The translations under genes and the position numbers were made by a program. Below are positions 29,801 through 37,128 of a DNA stretch of 64,000 bases, one piece after another. A model generated the notes under the pieces. That model was not told the origin of the DNA. It saw only the letters and a program-made list of their open reading frames with translations, and made no database searches. The stretch lies in NCBI RefSeq assembly GCF_039534915.1, contig NZ_BAAAWE010000001.1:5828001-5892000 (forward strand). The letters run 5' to 3'. The stretch's first letter is position 1. Each line of letters starts with the position of its first letter. Origin of the DNA: Streptomyces roseofulvus (lineage in GTDB: Bacteria > Actinomycetota > Actinomycetes > Streptomycetales > Streptomycetaceae).

Positions 29801-30429
29801 CCCTCCGCGACCGGCTGGACGAGGGCCGCGACCCGGGAGCGGTCCTGCGGGCCCTCGCCGCCGTCGACACGCCCGCCCTCACCCGCCGGATCGCCCTCCT
29901 CGTCCGGGCCTACGTCACCCGGCACCCCGAGGGCGCCGTCCACGCCGCCGGCTACCTCGACCTGCGGTTCGAGGAGGGGCCGACCGCCCGGGCCGTGCTC
30001 TTCCCCCTGGTCGTCGGGCTGATCCACGGCCGGCCCGCCGCCGTCCGGCGCGCCCTCGCCCCCGTCCTCGCCGCCCCCGGCACCGGCGCCTCCCGCCACC
30101 TGCGGGCCGAACTCCTCGACGTCCTCCTCGACCACGAGACCTACGCCGCCGAGCCGGGCGAGCGGACCGTGCCGGACGCCCTGCTGACCGCCGCCGCCGA
30201 GGGCGCCGCCCGCCGCCCGCGCCCCCGCAGCCACGCCCTGCTGACCCGTACCGCCGCCCTCTACGCCCGTGACCCGGGCGGCGCGGCCCACCGCGACCGG
30301 CTGCTCACCGCGCTCGCCGCCGAACACCCGGCCTTCGCCGCCCTGCTCGCGGAGACCGTGCCCGCGCCCCGCGCACCCGGCAGTGCCCATGCCGATGCGA
30401 ACCGACGGGCCCGGGCATGGCAGTCTTAG
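26890..30429 (+). CDS. Trypsin-like domain fused to STAND-type NTPase, both with altered catalytic residues
   Basis: An 1179-residue protein; ATG 26890 chosen because similarity to the trypsin fold starts here. Residues 1-190 resemble a trypsin-like protease (GTGFLADHEGTLVTSHEAV, QGLALIRTEG, GGPAAGGPVLDSATGTVLGVVG), but the His, Asp and Ser of the triad appear replaced (Glu/shifted His, Gly and Ala). Residues about 255-570 resemble a STAND/NACHT NTPase: Walker A is GAPGSGRTT with Arg274 in place of Lys, Walker B is LLVVLDAPEE, then LVLACRPEY, HPLALRLLAEV and FAHEEVADWLQA. A Pro/Arg-rich linker (about 578-660) leads to an Ala/Leu/Arg-rich helical repeat region to the end. Function unknown; it lies alone between truB and ribF. 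Confidence 0.78.
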   Translation: MGRGDLAEPVGLVRICDLAGRPRGTGFLADHEGTLVTSHEAVDGLTRVVLHAPGERTWLAESDAVTALPEQGLALIRTEGLGVRPLPLATRAAVEPGTYVRIAAHGWREARVLGPAAVTYTATDRFHVLADALELAIGTEGAEALRLGGPAAGGPVLDSATGTVLGVVGTALQGDPRAAGHAVPLRPDGPLGDLLRRNAATVPAYGPDLNLAAVLELTTPTALPPRDPSPWPAPVTRPAALGTLTRFAGPDPRPGDPDPAVPVLAVVGAPGSGRTTLLGALCEERAARRASAPTVRLRGADLLEADGSVADAVGRLLHRAARIAAASGASGDPVTPERAAALARAAGRPLLVVLDAPEEMPPLLGHRLADWTGATERWLRAHGTRLVLACRPEYAERAAALWSTAPAVLPLGDLTDAEARAVRQGYGLGDDDLAPADARHPLALRLLAEVRAALPGEVPGRPGRTEIFTAHLDLMCLRIAVRIAADARPRPGGPAVRRLAARVTGQVHEAARRCLGPGHGLLDRASFEELFPWRDGWAPAVLTEGLLVPAGTGYRFAHEEVADWLQAAHLDLDTALDTLVHARPTASDRPEPPAPTPPDDDVDPDRREAPDAPAGPRGRRRRGPAAAPPDAPAGPAADRARGRRRGGATEPGAASRLAVPRHRIGTVVQALLLAHRQGGAAALAPRLTGLVDFLAGAGRETPEDAVWWGSTLLVRTLAGIGDPRPYLPVLRRLADRVGEGGDRAGAFAGLGADWWRAVAVGEDERLDLLRRLVTADPPPPGPAPFLDAVEELLAARPREVQPLLCRWFTDARPLPARPYATVATTAQELLHTHRGTAADDLCEALAATAHPLADGLLGALVDDEPSALCRAVDRWAHDDLRPERRLAAAAYGSLLATRGPHGQDRELLRYAAGALLARPGDRPLHGAALGILVRDPQTRGAYLARAVADPRVPADALVAALADHPGPVLDALRDRLDEGRDPGAVLRALAAVDTPALTRRIALLVRAYVTRHPEGAVHAAGYLDLRFEEGPTARAVLFPLVVGLIHGRPAAVRRALAPVLAAPGTGASRHLRAELLDVLLDHETYAAEPGERTVPDALLTAAAEGAARRPRPRSHALLTRTAALYARDPGGAAHRDRLLTALAAEHPAFAALLAETVPAPRAPGSAHADANRRARAWQS

Positions 30430-30479
30430 ACCTGCGTAATGGGCGCACAGGGCGAACAGGCGGACGAGGAGCGGTCACA

Positions 30480-31439
30480 GTGCAGCGCTGGCGTGGCTTG
30501 GAGGACATCCCCCAGGACTGGGGGCGCAGCGTCGTCACCATCGGCTCCTACGACGGTGTGCACCGCGGACACCAGCTGATCATCGGGCGGGCCGTCGAGC
30601 GCGCCCGCGAGCTGGGCGTCCCCGCCGTCGTGGTGACCTTCGACCCGCACCCCTCCGAGGTGGTGCGCCCCGGCAGCCACCCGCCGCTGCTCGCCCCGCA
30701 CCACCGGCGCGCCGAGCTGATGGCCGACCTGGGCGTGGACGCGGTGCTCGTGCTGCCGTTCACCGCCGAGTTCTCGCAGCTGTCGCCGGCCGACTTCATC
30801 GTCAAGGTGCTCGTCGACAAGCTGCACGCGCGGGCCGTCATCGAGGGCCCGAACTTCCGCTTCGGCCACCGGGCCGCGGGGAACGTGGAGTTCCTCACCG
30901 AGCTGGGCGCCACCTACGACTACGAGGTCGAGGTGATCGACCTGTACGTCAGCGGGACCGCCGGCGGCGGGCAGCCCTTCTCCTCCACCCTGACCCGACG
31001 GCTGGTCGCCGAGGGCGACATGGCCGGCGCCGCCGAGATCCTCGGCCGGCCGCACCGGGTCGAGGGCATCGTCGTGCGCGGCGCGCAGCGCGGCCGCGAG
31101 CTGGGCTTCCCCACGGCCAACGTGGAGACCCTGCCGCACACCGCGATCCCCGCCGACGGCGTCTACGCCGGCTGGCTGACCGCGAACGGCGAGCGGATGC
31201 CGGCGGCGATCTCCGTCGGCACCAACCCGCAGTTCGACGGCACCGAGCGGACGGTGGAGGCGTACGCGATCGACCGCGAGGGCCTCGACCTGTACGGGCT
31301 GCACGTCTCCGTCGACTTCCTCGCCTACGTGCGCGGCATGCTCAAGTTCGACACCCTCGACGACCTGCTGGTGGCCATGGCCGCCGACGTCGACAAGTGC
31401 CGGGCGCTGACGGCCGCGTACGACGCCGCGGCGGAGTGA
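30480..31439 (+). CDS. ribF: Bifunctional riboflavin kinase/FAD synthetase
   Basis: A 319-residue RibF, start GTG 30480 with GAGGAG about 9 bases upstream. It phosphorylates riboflavin to FMN and adenylates FMN to FAD. The N-terminal FAD synthetase domain has VTIGSYDGVHRGHQLII and VVTFDPHPSEVV, EGPNFRFGHRAAGN; the C-terminal kinase domain has RGRELGFPTANVE and DGVYAGWL. It follows the STAND-like gene by 50 bases. In Streptomyces genomes ribF is usually near rpsO and pnp; here accessory and ESX genes follow instead. Confidence 0.96.
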   Translation: MQRWRGLEDIPQDWGRSVVTIGSYDGVHRGHQLIIGRAVERARELGVPAVVVTFDPHPSEVVRPGSHPPLLAPHHRRAELMADLGVDAVLVLPFTAEFSQLSPADFIVKVLVDKLHARAVIEGPNFRFGHRAAGNVEFLTELGATYDYEVEVIDLYVSGTAGGGQPFSSTLTRRLVAEGDMAGAAEILGRPHRVEGIVVRGAQRGRELGFPTANVETLPHTAIPADGVYAGWLTANGERMPAAISVGTNPQFDGTERTVEAYAIDREGLDLYGLHVSVDFLAYVRGMLKFDTLDDLLVAMAADVDKCRALTAAYDAAAE

Positions 31440-31454
31440 TCCCGCCCGGAGCCG

Positions 31455-32777
31455 TCACCAGGTGACGTACAGCTCCCGGGGGCCGCGGATCAGGCCCTGG
31501 GACTGGAAGGGCACGTCCTCCGGCCGGCCCGCGAGCCGCAGCTCCGGATAGCGGGCCAGCAGCGTGGACAGCATCACCTCGGACTCCATCCGGGTCAGCA
31601 TCGCGCCCATGCAGTGGTGCGGCCCGTGGCCGAAGGAGACGTGCCCGATGCCCGTGCGGTCGAAGTCGAGGACGTCGGGGTCGGCGAAGACCTCCGGGTC
31701 CCGGTTGGCCGCCAGGTAGGAGGCGTACACCGCCTCACCCGCGCGGATCACGACCCCGCCGATCTCGACGTCCTCCGTCGCGATCCGGGGGAGTCCGACG
31801 CCGTTGCGGTGCGGGATCCAGCGCAGCAGCTCGTCCACCGCCTGCGGCAGCAGCTCCGGCTCGGCGCGCAGCCGGGCGAGCAGGTCCGGGCGGGTGAGCA
31901 GCACGTACACCATGTTGGCGCTGTTGTTGCGGACCGCGTGGGCGCCGCTGATCAGGATCGCCATGGCGAGCGAGACCGCCTCGTCGGCGCTGATCCGGCC
32001 CTCCGCCAGGGACTCGGCCAGCTCCCCGGCCAGGTCCTCCCGCGGCTCGGCCCGGCGCTGTTCGAGCAGCCGGGTGATGTAGCCGTGGATCTGCGCCTTG
32101 GCGGCGCGGCTGCCCTCCGGGCCGGGGCCCGAGGAGAGGATCAGGTCCGGCCAGGACGCCAGCTCGGCCCGGTCCTCCTCCGGGATGCCGAGCAGATCGC
32201 AGACCACCGCCATCGGCAGCGGCCCGTGCAGGTGCCGCATCAGGTCGGCGGGCCGGCCCGCCTCCTCCATGGCGTCGAGGAACCGGTCGCAGGCCGCCTG
32301 GGCGAGCGGTCGCAGCCGCTGGGCGCCCCGGCCGGTGAAGGTCTTGGTCACGGCCTTGCGGAGCTGGGTGTGGTACGGCGGATCGGCGTAGTTCAGGGCC
32401 GCCTTCGAGGCCACCATGTGGCCGGTCATCTTGGTCACCTGCCGGTCCAGCAGGGCCGTCCGGCTGAACCGCGGATCCGAGGTGACCGCCCGGACGTCGG
32501 CGTACCGGGTGACCAGCCACGCCTCGTTCTCGGCGGCGAACGGCAGCCGGATCCGGGAGACCGGTTCCTTCGCGAGCAGCTCGGTCAGGAGCGGGTCGAA
32601 GTCGAGCGCGGGCAGGTCGTCGACGGACCAGGTGCGGGCCGGACGGGTGGCGCCGGGGCAGCCGGCGGGGGCGGATCCGGGCGCCGGGGCACCGGAGGCC
32701 GGAGAGCCGGAGGCCGGGGATCCGGGGGCCGGGGATCCGGACGCCGGGCGGCCGGACATCAGCGGTTCGGAGGTCAT
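31455..32777 (-). CDS. Cytochrome P450, CYP158-like
   Basis: A 440-residue P450 starting at ATG 32777 (an internal ATG at 32759 is possible). The heme loop FGHGPHHCMGAML has the axial Cys389, and the ExxR motif lies in VDELLRWIPHRN. The I helix reads ISGAHAVRNN and lacks the usual acid-alcohol pair (AGxxT), a change known in CYP158A2, which couples flaviolin in Streptomyces. Residues about 10-40 are a Pro/Ala/Ser/Gly repeat coded by 15-bp-like tandem units (about 32680-32750). Divergent from rppA, so oxidation of the THN/flaviolin product is the likely role. Convergent with ribF, whose stop is 15 bases away. Confidence 0.92.
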   Translation of the reverse strand: MTSEPLMSGRPASGSPAPGSPASGSPASGAPAPGSAPAGCPGATRPARTWSVDDLPALDFDPLLTELLAKEPVSRIRLPFAAENEAWLVTRYADVRAVTSDPRFSRTALLDRQVTKMTGHMVASKAALNYADPPYHTQLRKAVTKTFTGRGAQRLRPLAQAACDRFLDAMEEAGRPADLMRHLHGPLPMAVVCDLLGIPEEDRAELASWPDLILSSGPGPEGSRAAKAQIHGYITRLLEQRRAEPREDLAGELAESLAEGRISADEAVSLAMAILISGAHAVRNNSANMVYVLLTRPDLLARLRAEPELLPQAVDELLRWIPHRNGVGLPRIATEDVEIGGVVIRAGEAVYASYLAANRDPEVFADPDVLDFDRTGIGHVSFGHGPHHCMGAMLTRMESEVMLSTLLARYPELRLAGRPEDVPFQSQGLIRGPRELYVTW

Positions 32778-32847
32778 GCGGAGGCTTTTCCCGGCGGCGG
32801 GCGGACGCGACACGCCGAAGGCCGTACAGCCCCTCGGACGGCCGACA

Positions 32848-32919
32848 CCCGCACTCACCCACCGTGACGAGCCGGGCACGCTCGCGGTTGCGGGCTCGCG
32901 ATCAGCGGGTGAGTGTGGG
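32848..32919. promoter_or_regulatory. Inverted repeat in the P450/rppA divergent promoter region
   Basis: CCCGCACTCACCC (32848-32860) is matched by GGGTGAGTGTGGG (32907-32919), 12 of 13 positions complementary, with 46 bases between. It lies in the 178-base gap between two divergent genes and is a good candidate for a paired operator. No clear -35/-10 pair was found. Confidence 0.45.
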
Positions 32920-32955
32920 CCGCAGTCCGCCGATCGAGAAGAAGGAGCGAGTGCC

Positions 32956-34086
32956 GTGGTGACCTTGTGCAAACCCGCGGTGGCCGTGCCGGAGCACGTG
33001 ATCACGATGGAGGAGACGCTCGACCTCGCCCGTGCGCGCCACTCCGACCACCCCCAACTCCCCCTGGCGCTGCGGCTGATCGGCAACACCGGTGTCGCGA
33101 AACGGCACATCGTGCAGCCCATCGAGAAGACCCTGGCCCATCCCGGCTTCCAGGAACGCAACGAGCTGTACGAGGCCGAGGCGAAGGCCCGGGTCCCCGC
33201 CGTCGTCGAGGAGGCCCTCGGCCACGCCGGACTGCGCCCGGCCGACATCGACATGATCGTCTACGTGTCGTGCACGGGCTTCATGATGCCCTCGCTCACC
33301 GCCTGGATGATCAACACCATGGGCTTCCCCAGCCACACCCGGCAGGTGCCCATCGCCCAGCTCGGCTGCGCCGCCGGCGGGGCGGCGATCAACCGGGCGC
33401 ACGACTTCTGCACCGCCTACCCGGACGCCAACGTCCTCATCGTGGCCTGCGAGTTCTGCTCGCTCTGCTACCAGCCGACCGACCTCGGCGTCGGCTCGCT
33501 GCTCTCCAACGGCCTCTTCGGCGACGCCGTCGCCGCCGCCGTGGTCCGCGGCCGCGGCGGCACCGGCATCCTCCTGGAGCGCAACAACTCCCACCTGGTG
33601 CCCGACACCGAGGACTGGATCGCCTACAGCGTCCGCGAGACCGGCTTCCACTTCCTGCTCGACAAGCGGGTGCCGACGACGATGGAACCGCTCGCCCCCG
33701 CGCTCCGCGAGATCGCCGGCGCGCACGGCTGGGACGCCGGGAACCTCGACTTCTACATCATCCACGCGGGCGGTCCGCGGATCCTCGACGACCTCAGCCT
33801 CTTCCTCGAAGTGCCGCCGGAGGCCTTCCGGTTCAGCCGGGCGACCCTCACGGAGTACGGCAACATCGCCAGCGCCGTCGTCCTCGACGCGGTCCGGCGG
33901 CTCTTCGACGAGGGCGGGCAGCCGGAGGGCGCGCGCGGCATCCTCGCCGGCTTCGGCCCCGGCATCACCGCCGAGATGTGCCTGGGCCGCTGGACCACCT
34001 CGCCCCGCCCCGCCGAACCGCAGCTCGGCGCCCGCCGGATCGTCGGCTACTCGCCCCGCTTCCAGCACGCCCGCAGCAGGGCCTGA
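32956..34086 (+). CDS. rppA: Type III polyketide synthase, 1,3,6,8-tetrahydroxynaphthalene synthase
   Basis: A 376-residue RppA. Start GTG 32956 has GGAG 8 bases upstream, and it puts the catalytic residues at Cys138 (QLGCAAGG), His270 (IIHAGGP) and Asn303 (YGNIAS), the numbering known for Streptomyces THN synthase; Cys106 (VSCTGF) is also kept. The enzyme condenses five malonyl-CoA units to tetrahydroxynaphthalene, which oxidises to flaviolin. GFGPG near the C-terminus is typical. With the divergent P450 it forms a compact pathway likely giving coloured, UV-absorbing flaviolin polymers. Confidence 0.95.
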   Translation: MVTLCKPAVAVPEHVITMEETLDLARARHSDHPQLPLALRLIGNTGVAKRHIVQPIEKTLAHPGFQERNELYEAEAKARVPAVVEEALGHAGLRPADIDMIVYVSCTGFMMPSLTAWMINTMGFPSHTRQVPIAQLGCAAGGAAINRAHDFCTAYPDANVLIVACEFCSLCYQPTDLGVGSLLSNGLFGDAVAAAVVRGRGGTGILLERNNSHLVPDTEDWIAYSVRETGFHFLLDKRVPTTMEPLAPALREIAGAHGWDAGNLDFYIIHAGGPRILDDLSLFLEVPPEAFRFSRATLTEYGNIASAVVLDAVRRLFDEGGQPEGARGILAGFGPGITAEMCLGRWTTSPRPAEPQLGARRIVGYSPRFQHARSRA

Positions 34087-34114
34087 ACGCCCCGCCGGCA
34101 CCGTCCCGTCCCAC

Positions 34115-34137
34115 CCCGCCCGGTCCGACCGGGCGGG
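34115..34137 (+). terminator. Hairpin after rppA
   Basis: CCCGCCCGGTC (34115-34125) and GACCGGGCGGG (34127-34137) form a near-perfect palindrome 28 bases after the rppA stop. No T-run follows, so read-through to the next gene is possible. Confidence 0.5.
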
Positions 34138-34178
34138 TCACCACCCCGCAGACGCACACACCCGCCAAGGAGAGTCGT

Positions 34179-35117
34179 ATGTCCCCCACACCGCCCTCCC
34201 GTCGACGGCCGCGCGGCCCCGTCGCGCTCGCCGCGCTGCTCGCCGGAGCGGCCGCCGCCTCGCTCGCCGTGGCGCCCGCCGAGGCCGCGGCCCCCGGTGC
34301 GGCCCGGGTGCCGATGCACCAGTGCTGGGTCAACGGGGTCGCCGCCCCGCCGGGCGACATGGTCAGCGGCTCCTCCGGCGACGACAACATCTTCTGCGAC
34401 AGCGACCTGGAGAACGTCACCGTCTGGGGCGGCGGCGGCAACGACATGATCGAGGTCCGCGGCCTCGTCATCGACTCGGCCGTGATGGGCGGCGACGGCG
34501 ACGACGTCATCCGCGCCAAGCACCTGGTGCCGCAGAACGCCTCCAGCATGGTCCGCGGCAACCGCGGCAACGACGTCATCAAGGTCGCCACGGTCGTCGG
34601 CGAGGGCGCCGAGCACGGGGCCGTCGTGCACGGCGACGACGGCGACGACAAGATCACCACCGGTTCGGTGAGCGGCGCCCCCGGCAAGTTCAACCGGGGC
34701 GGCGGGATCGTCACCGGCAACGACGGCGCCGACACCATCAAGGTCGGGGTCGTCGACTTCTCCGGCCGCGTGCTGGGCGGCAGCGAGGCCGACACCATCG
34801 AGGCCGCCGGCCTCGGCCCCGAGTCCGGCGGCCTGATCCAGGCGGGCCCCGGCGACGACACGATCAGCGGCCCCGGCGGCACGATCCTCACGGTCGGCCC
34901 GCACTGGGGCATGGTCGACGCGGGCGTCGGACGGGACACCTGCACCGTGAAGTCGGTCTCGACGCGCACCTCGATCGCCGCCTGCGAGGTGCTCCCGAAG
35001 GCCGCCCCCTCCGCGGCGAAGCCGCAGACCCCGTCGGGCGCCCAGCCGGCCGGCGCGAAGCCCGCGACCCCGGCGGCCGCCCAGCCGGCGCCGCATCCGG
35101 TCCAGCCGGCCGGCTGA
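34179..35117 (+). CDS. Secreted protein with RTX-like Gly-Asp repeats
   Basis: A 312-residue protein with AAGGAGAG before ATG 34179. A signal peptide covers residues 1-37 (Arg-rich start, Ala/Leu core, AEAAA). Residues about 60-235 hold degenerate RTX-type repeats (GSSGDDNIF, GGGGNDMIE, GGDGDDVIR, GNRGNDVIK, GDDGDDKIT, GNDGADTIK, GGSEADTIE, GPGDDTISG), which in the family bind calcium and form a beta-roll. Two cysteines (in DTCTV and IAACEV) may form a disulfide. A Pro/Ala/Gln-rich tail follows. Streptomyces has no type I RTX exporter next to it, so Sec export is likely. Role unknown. Confidence 0.8.
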   Translation: MSPTPPSRRRPRGPVALAALLAGAAAASLAVAPAEAAAPGAARVPMHQCWVNGVAAPPGDMVSGSSGDDNIFCDSDLENVTVWGGGGNDMIEVRGLVIDSAVMGGDGDDVIRAKHLVPQNASSMVRGNRGNDVIKVATVVGEGAEHGAVVHGDDGDDKITTGSVSGAPGKFNRGGGIVTGNDGADTIKVGVVDFSGRVLGGSEADTIEAAGLGPESGGLIQAGPGDDTISGPGGTILTVGPHWGMVDAGVGRDTCTVKSVSTRTSIAACEVLPKAAPSAAKPQTPSGAQPAGAKPATPAAAQPAPHPVQPAG

Positions 35118-35134
35118 CGCCGGCCCCCGCACCA

Positions 35135-35172
35135 CCGCCCGGCGACCCGCCGCCCCCAGGGTCGCCGGGCGG
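35135..35172. terminator. Bidirectional terminator
   Basis: A perfect 14-bp stem (35135-35148 with 35159-35172) has a 10-base loop. It lies between the convergent RTX-like and ABC transporter genes. Confidence 0.8.
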
Positions 35173-35179
35173 TTCGCCG

Positions 35180-36163
35180 TCAGCCGTCGTCGCCGGAGGT
35201 CGCCCAGTGGCAGGCCACCCCCGGCTCTCCGCCGCCCGCGCGGACCACCGGCAGGGGCTCCGTCCGGCAGCGGTCGGCGACCGGGGCCGCCGTGCCCGAG
35301 GCCAGGACCTGGCAGCGGGCGTGGAAGCGGCAGCCGCCCGGGATGCGGGCCGGGTCCGGCGGCTCCCCGCTCAGCACCACCGGCGCCGCCTCCGACTCCG
35401 GCAGCACCGACAGCAGGGCCTGGGTGTACGGGTGCCGGGGCGCCGTCAGCACCGACTCGACCGGCCCCGTCTCCACCACCCGGCCCAGATACATCACCGC
35501 CACCCGGTCCGCGATGTTCCAGGCGAGGCCCAGGTCGTGGGTCACCACCAGGGCCGAGAGCCCGAGTTCGTCGCGCAGCCGGAGCAGCAGCGCCAGGATC
35601 TCGCCGCGTACCGACGCGTCCAGGGAGGCCACCGGCTCGTCCGCGACGATGAGTTCCGGCTCCAGGACCAGCGCCCCCGCGATCACCACCCGCTGCCGCT
35701 GCCCGCCGGACAGCTCGTGCGGGTAGCGCAGGAAGAACCGCTCGGGCGGCCGCAGCCCGGCCCGGGCGAGGGCCTCCGCGACCGCCGCGCGCTCGTCCGC
35801 CCCGTCGCGGTGGACGCCGTGGATCCGCAGCCCCTCGGCGACCGCCTCGTACACGGTGTGCCGGGGGTTGAGGGAGCCGCTCGGGTCCTGGAGGACGAGC
35901 TGGGCGCGCCGCCGGTAGGCCTTGAGAGCCCGGGAGGTGTACGCGAGGGGCTCCCCGGCGAAGGAGACCGTGCCGGCCCGCGGCTTCACCAGGCCGAGGA
36001 GCGTCCGGGCCAGGGTCGTCTTGCCGCAGCCGGACTCGCCGACCAGGGCCACGATCTCGCCCGCGCCGATCTCCAGGTCCACCCCGTCGACCGCCCGGGC
36101 GGGCGGCGCGCCCCGCCGCCCCGGGAAGGTGACGTGCACCCCGCTGGCCGTGAGCAAGGTCAT
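35180..36163 (-). CDS. ABC transporter ATP-binding protein, OppF/DppF type
   Basis: A 327-residue ATPase of a peptide/nickel-type importer, start ATG 36163. Walker A GESGCGKTT, signature LSGGQRQR, Walker B LIVADEPVASLD and the His of VVTHDLG are present. The C-terminal oligopeptide-type extension (HPYTQALLSVLP, then CRFHARC and further Cys) may bind an iron-sulfur cluster, as in the family. Last gene of the five-gene operon; its start overlaps the previous stop (36160-36163). Confidence 0.94.
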   Translation of the reverse strand: MTLLTASGVHVTFPGRRGAPPARAVDGVDLEIGAGEIVALVGESGCGKTTLARTLLGLVKPRAGTVSFAGEPLAYTSRALKAYRRRAQLVLQDPSGSLNPRHTVYEAVAEGLRIHGVHRDGADERAAVAEALARAGLRPPERFFLRYPHELSGGQRQRVVIAGALVLEPELIVADEPVASLDASVRGEILALLLRLRDELGLSALVVTHDLGLAWNIADRVAVMYLGRVVETGPVESVLTAPRHPYTQALLSVLPESEAAPVVLSGEPPDPARIPGGCRFHARCQVLASGTAAPVADRCRTEPLPVVRAGGGEPGVACHWATSGDDG

Positions 36164-37128
36164 CCGCTGTCCCTTCCGACGTGGACGCAGGCGGCCCGTC
36201 GCCCGTCGCCCGCCGCCCGCAGTTCCTGGTCCTCCTCGGCGCACTCCGCCACCGCCACCGGGCAGCGGGGGTGGAAGGCGCAGCCGGCGGGCAGCGCCGC
36301 CGGGTCCGGCGGGTCGCCGGGCAGACCTCGCGGCGCCCGCCGCGACGCCGGGTCGCCGATCCGGGGGAACGCCGACGACAGCGCCCGCCCGTAGGGGTGA
36401 GCGGCGTACCTGTACACCTCGGCGGCCGGGCCCTCCTCGACGATCCGGCCCGCGTACATGACGGCGAGCCGGTCGCAGGTGTCGGCGAGCACCGCCAGGT
36501 CGTGGCTGATCATCATCAGTCCGATGGACTCCTCGGCGACCAGCCGCTCGATCAGCCGCAGGATCTGCGCCTGGATCATCACGTCGAGGGCGGTGGTCGG
36601 CTCGTCGGCGACGATCAGCCGGGGCTCGCAGGCGAGCGCCATCGCGATCATCACGCGCTGCCGCTGTCCGCCGGAGAGTTCGTGCGGGTACGCGGCGGCC
36701 CGGGAGGCGGGCAGGCCGACCTGGTCGAGGAGGGCGGCGACCCGCTTCCGGGCCACGGCGGGGGTGGCCCGCCGGTGCACGAGCAGGGGCTCGGCGATCT
36801 GGTCGCCGATCCGGCGGACCGCGTTCAGCGAGTGCATCGCGCCCTGGAAGACGATCGAGGCGCCCGCCCAGCGGACCGCCCGCAGCCGCCCCCACTTCAT
36901 GGCGAGGACGTCCTCCCCGTCGAGGAGGATCTCCCCGTCGAGCCGGGCGGTCGCGGGCAGCAGCCGCAGCAGGGCGAGCGCCAGCGTCGACTTCCCGCAG
37001 CCGGACTCGCCGGCCACGCCCAGCTTCGACCCGGCCTCCAGGGTGAGGTCGACCCCGCGCACGGCGGGTACGGCCCCGGCCCCGGAGCCGTACGTGACCC
37101 GCAGGTCCCTGATCTCCAGGAGGCTCAA
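36160..37128 (-). CDS. ABC transporter ATP-binding protein, OppD/DppD type
   Basis: A 322-residue ATPase. No ATG or GTG fits the expected N-terminus; the TTG at 37128 does, with GGGGGTGGGG just upstream and with a TTGA overlap to the permease stop (37125-37128). Walker A GESGCGKST, Q-loop VFQGAMHSLN, signature LSGGQRQR, Walker B LIVADEPTTALD and MISHDLA are clear, and the C-terminal CAFHPRCP segment is typical of OppD. It would pair with the OppF-type ATPase to drive the permeases. Confidence 0.93.
   Translation of the reverse strand: MSLLEIRDLRVTYGSGAGAVPAVRGVDLTLEAGSKLGVAGESGCGKSTLALALLRLLPATARLDGEILLDGEDVLAMKWGRLRAVRWAGASIVFQGAMHSLNAVRRIGDQIAEPLLVHRRATPAVARKRVAALLDQVGLPASRAAAYPHELSGGQRQRVMIAMALACEPRLIVADEPTTALDVMIQAQILRLIERLVAEESIGLMMISHDLAVLADTCDRLAVMYAGRIVEEGPAAEVYRYAAHPYGRALSSAFPRIGDPASRRAPRGLPGDPPDPAALPAGCAFHPRCPVAVAECAEEDQELRAAGDGRRAACVHVGRDSG

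Noticed and set aside
34179..35117. RTX-like protein as a type I-secreted toxin
   Set aside because: It has a Sec signal peptide, and no HlyB/HlyD-type exporter or toxin domain is present.
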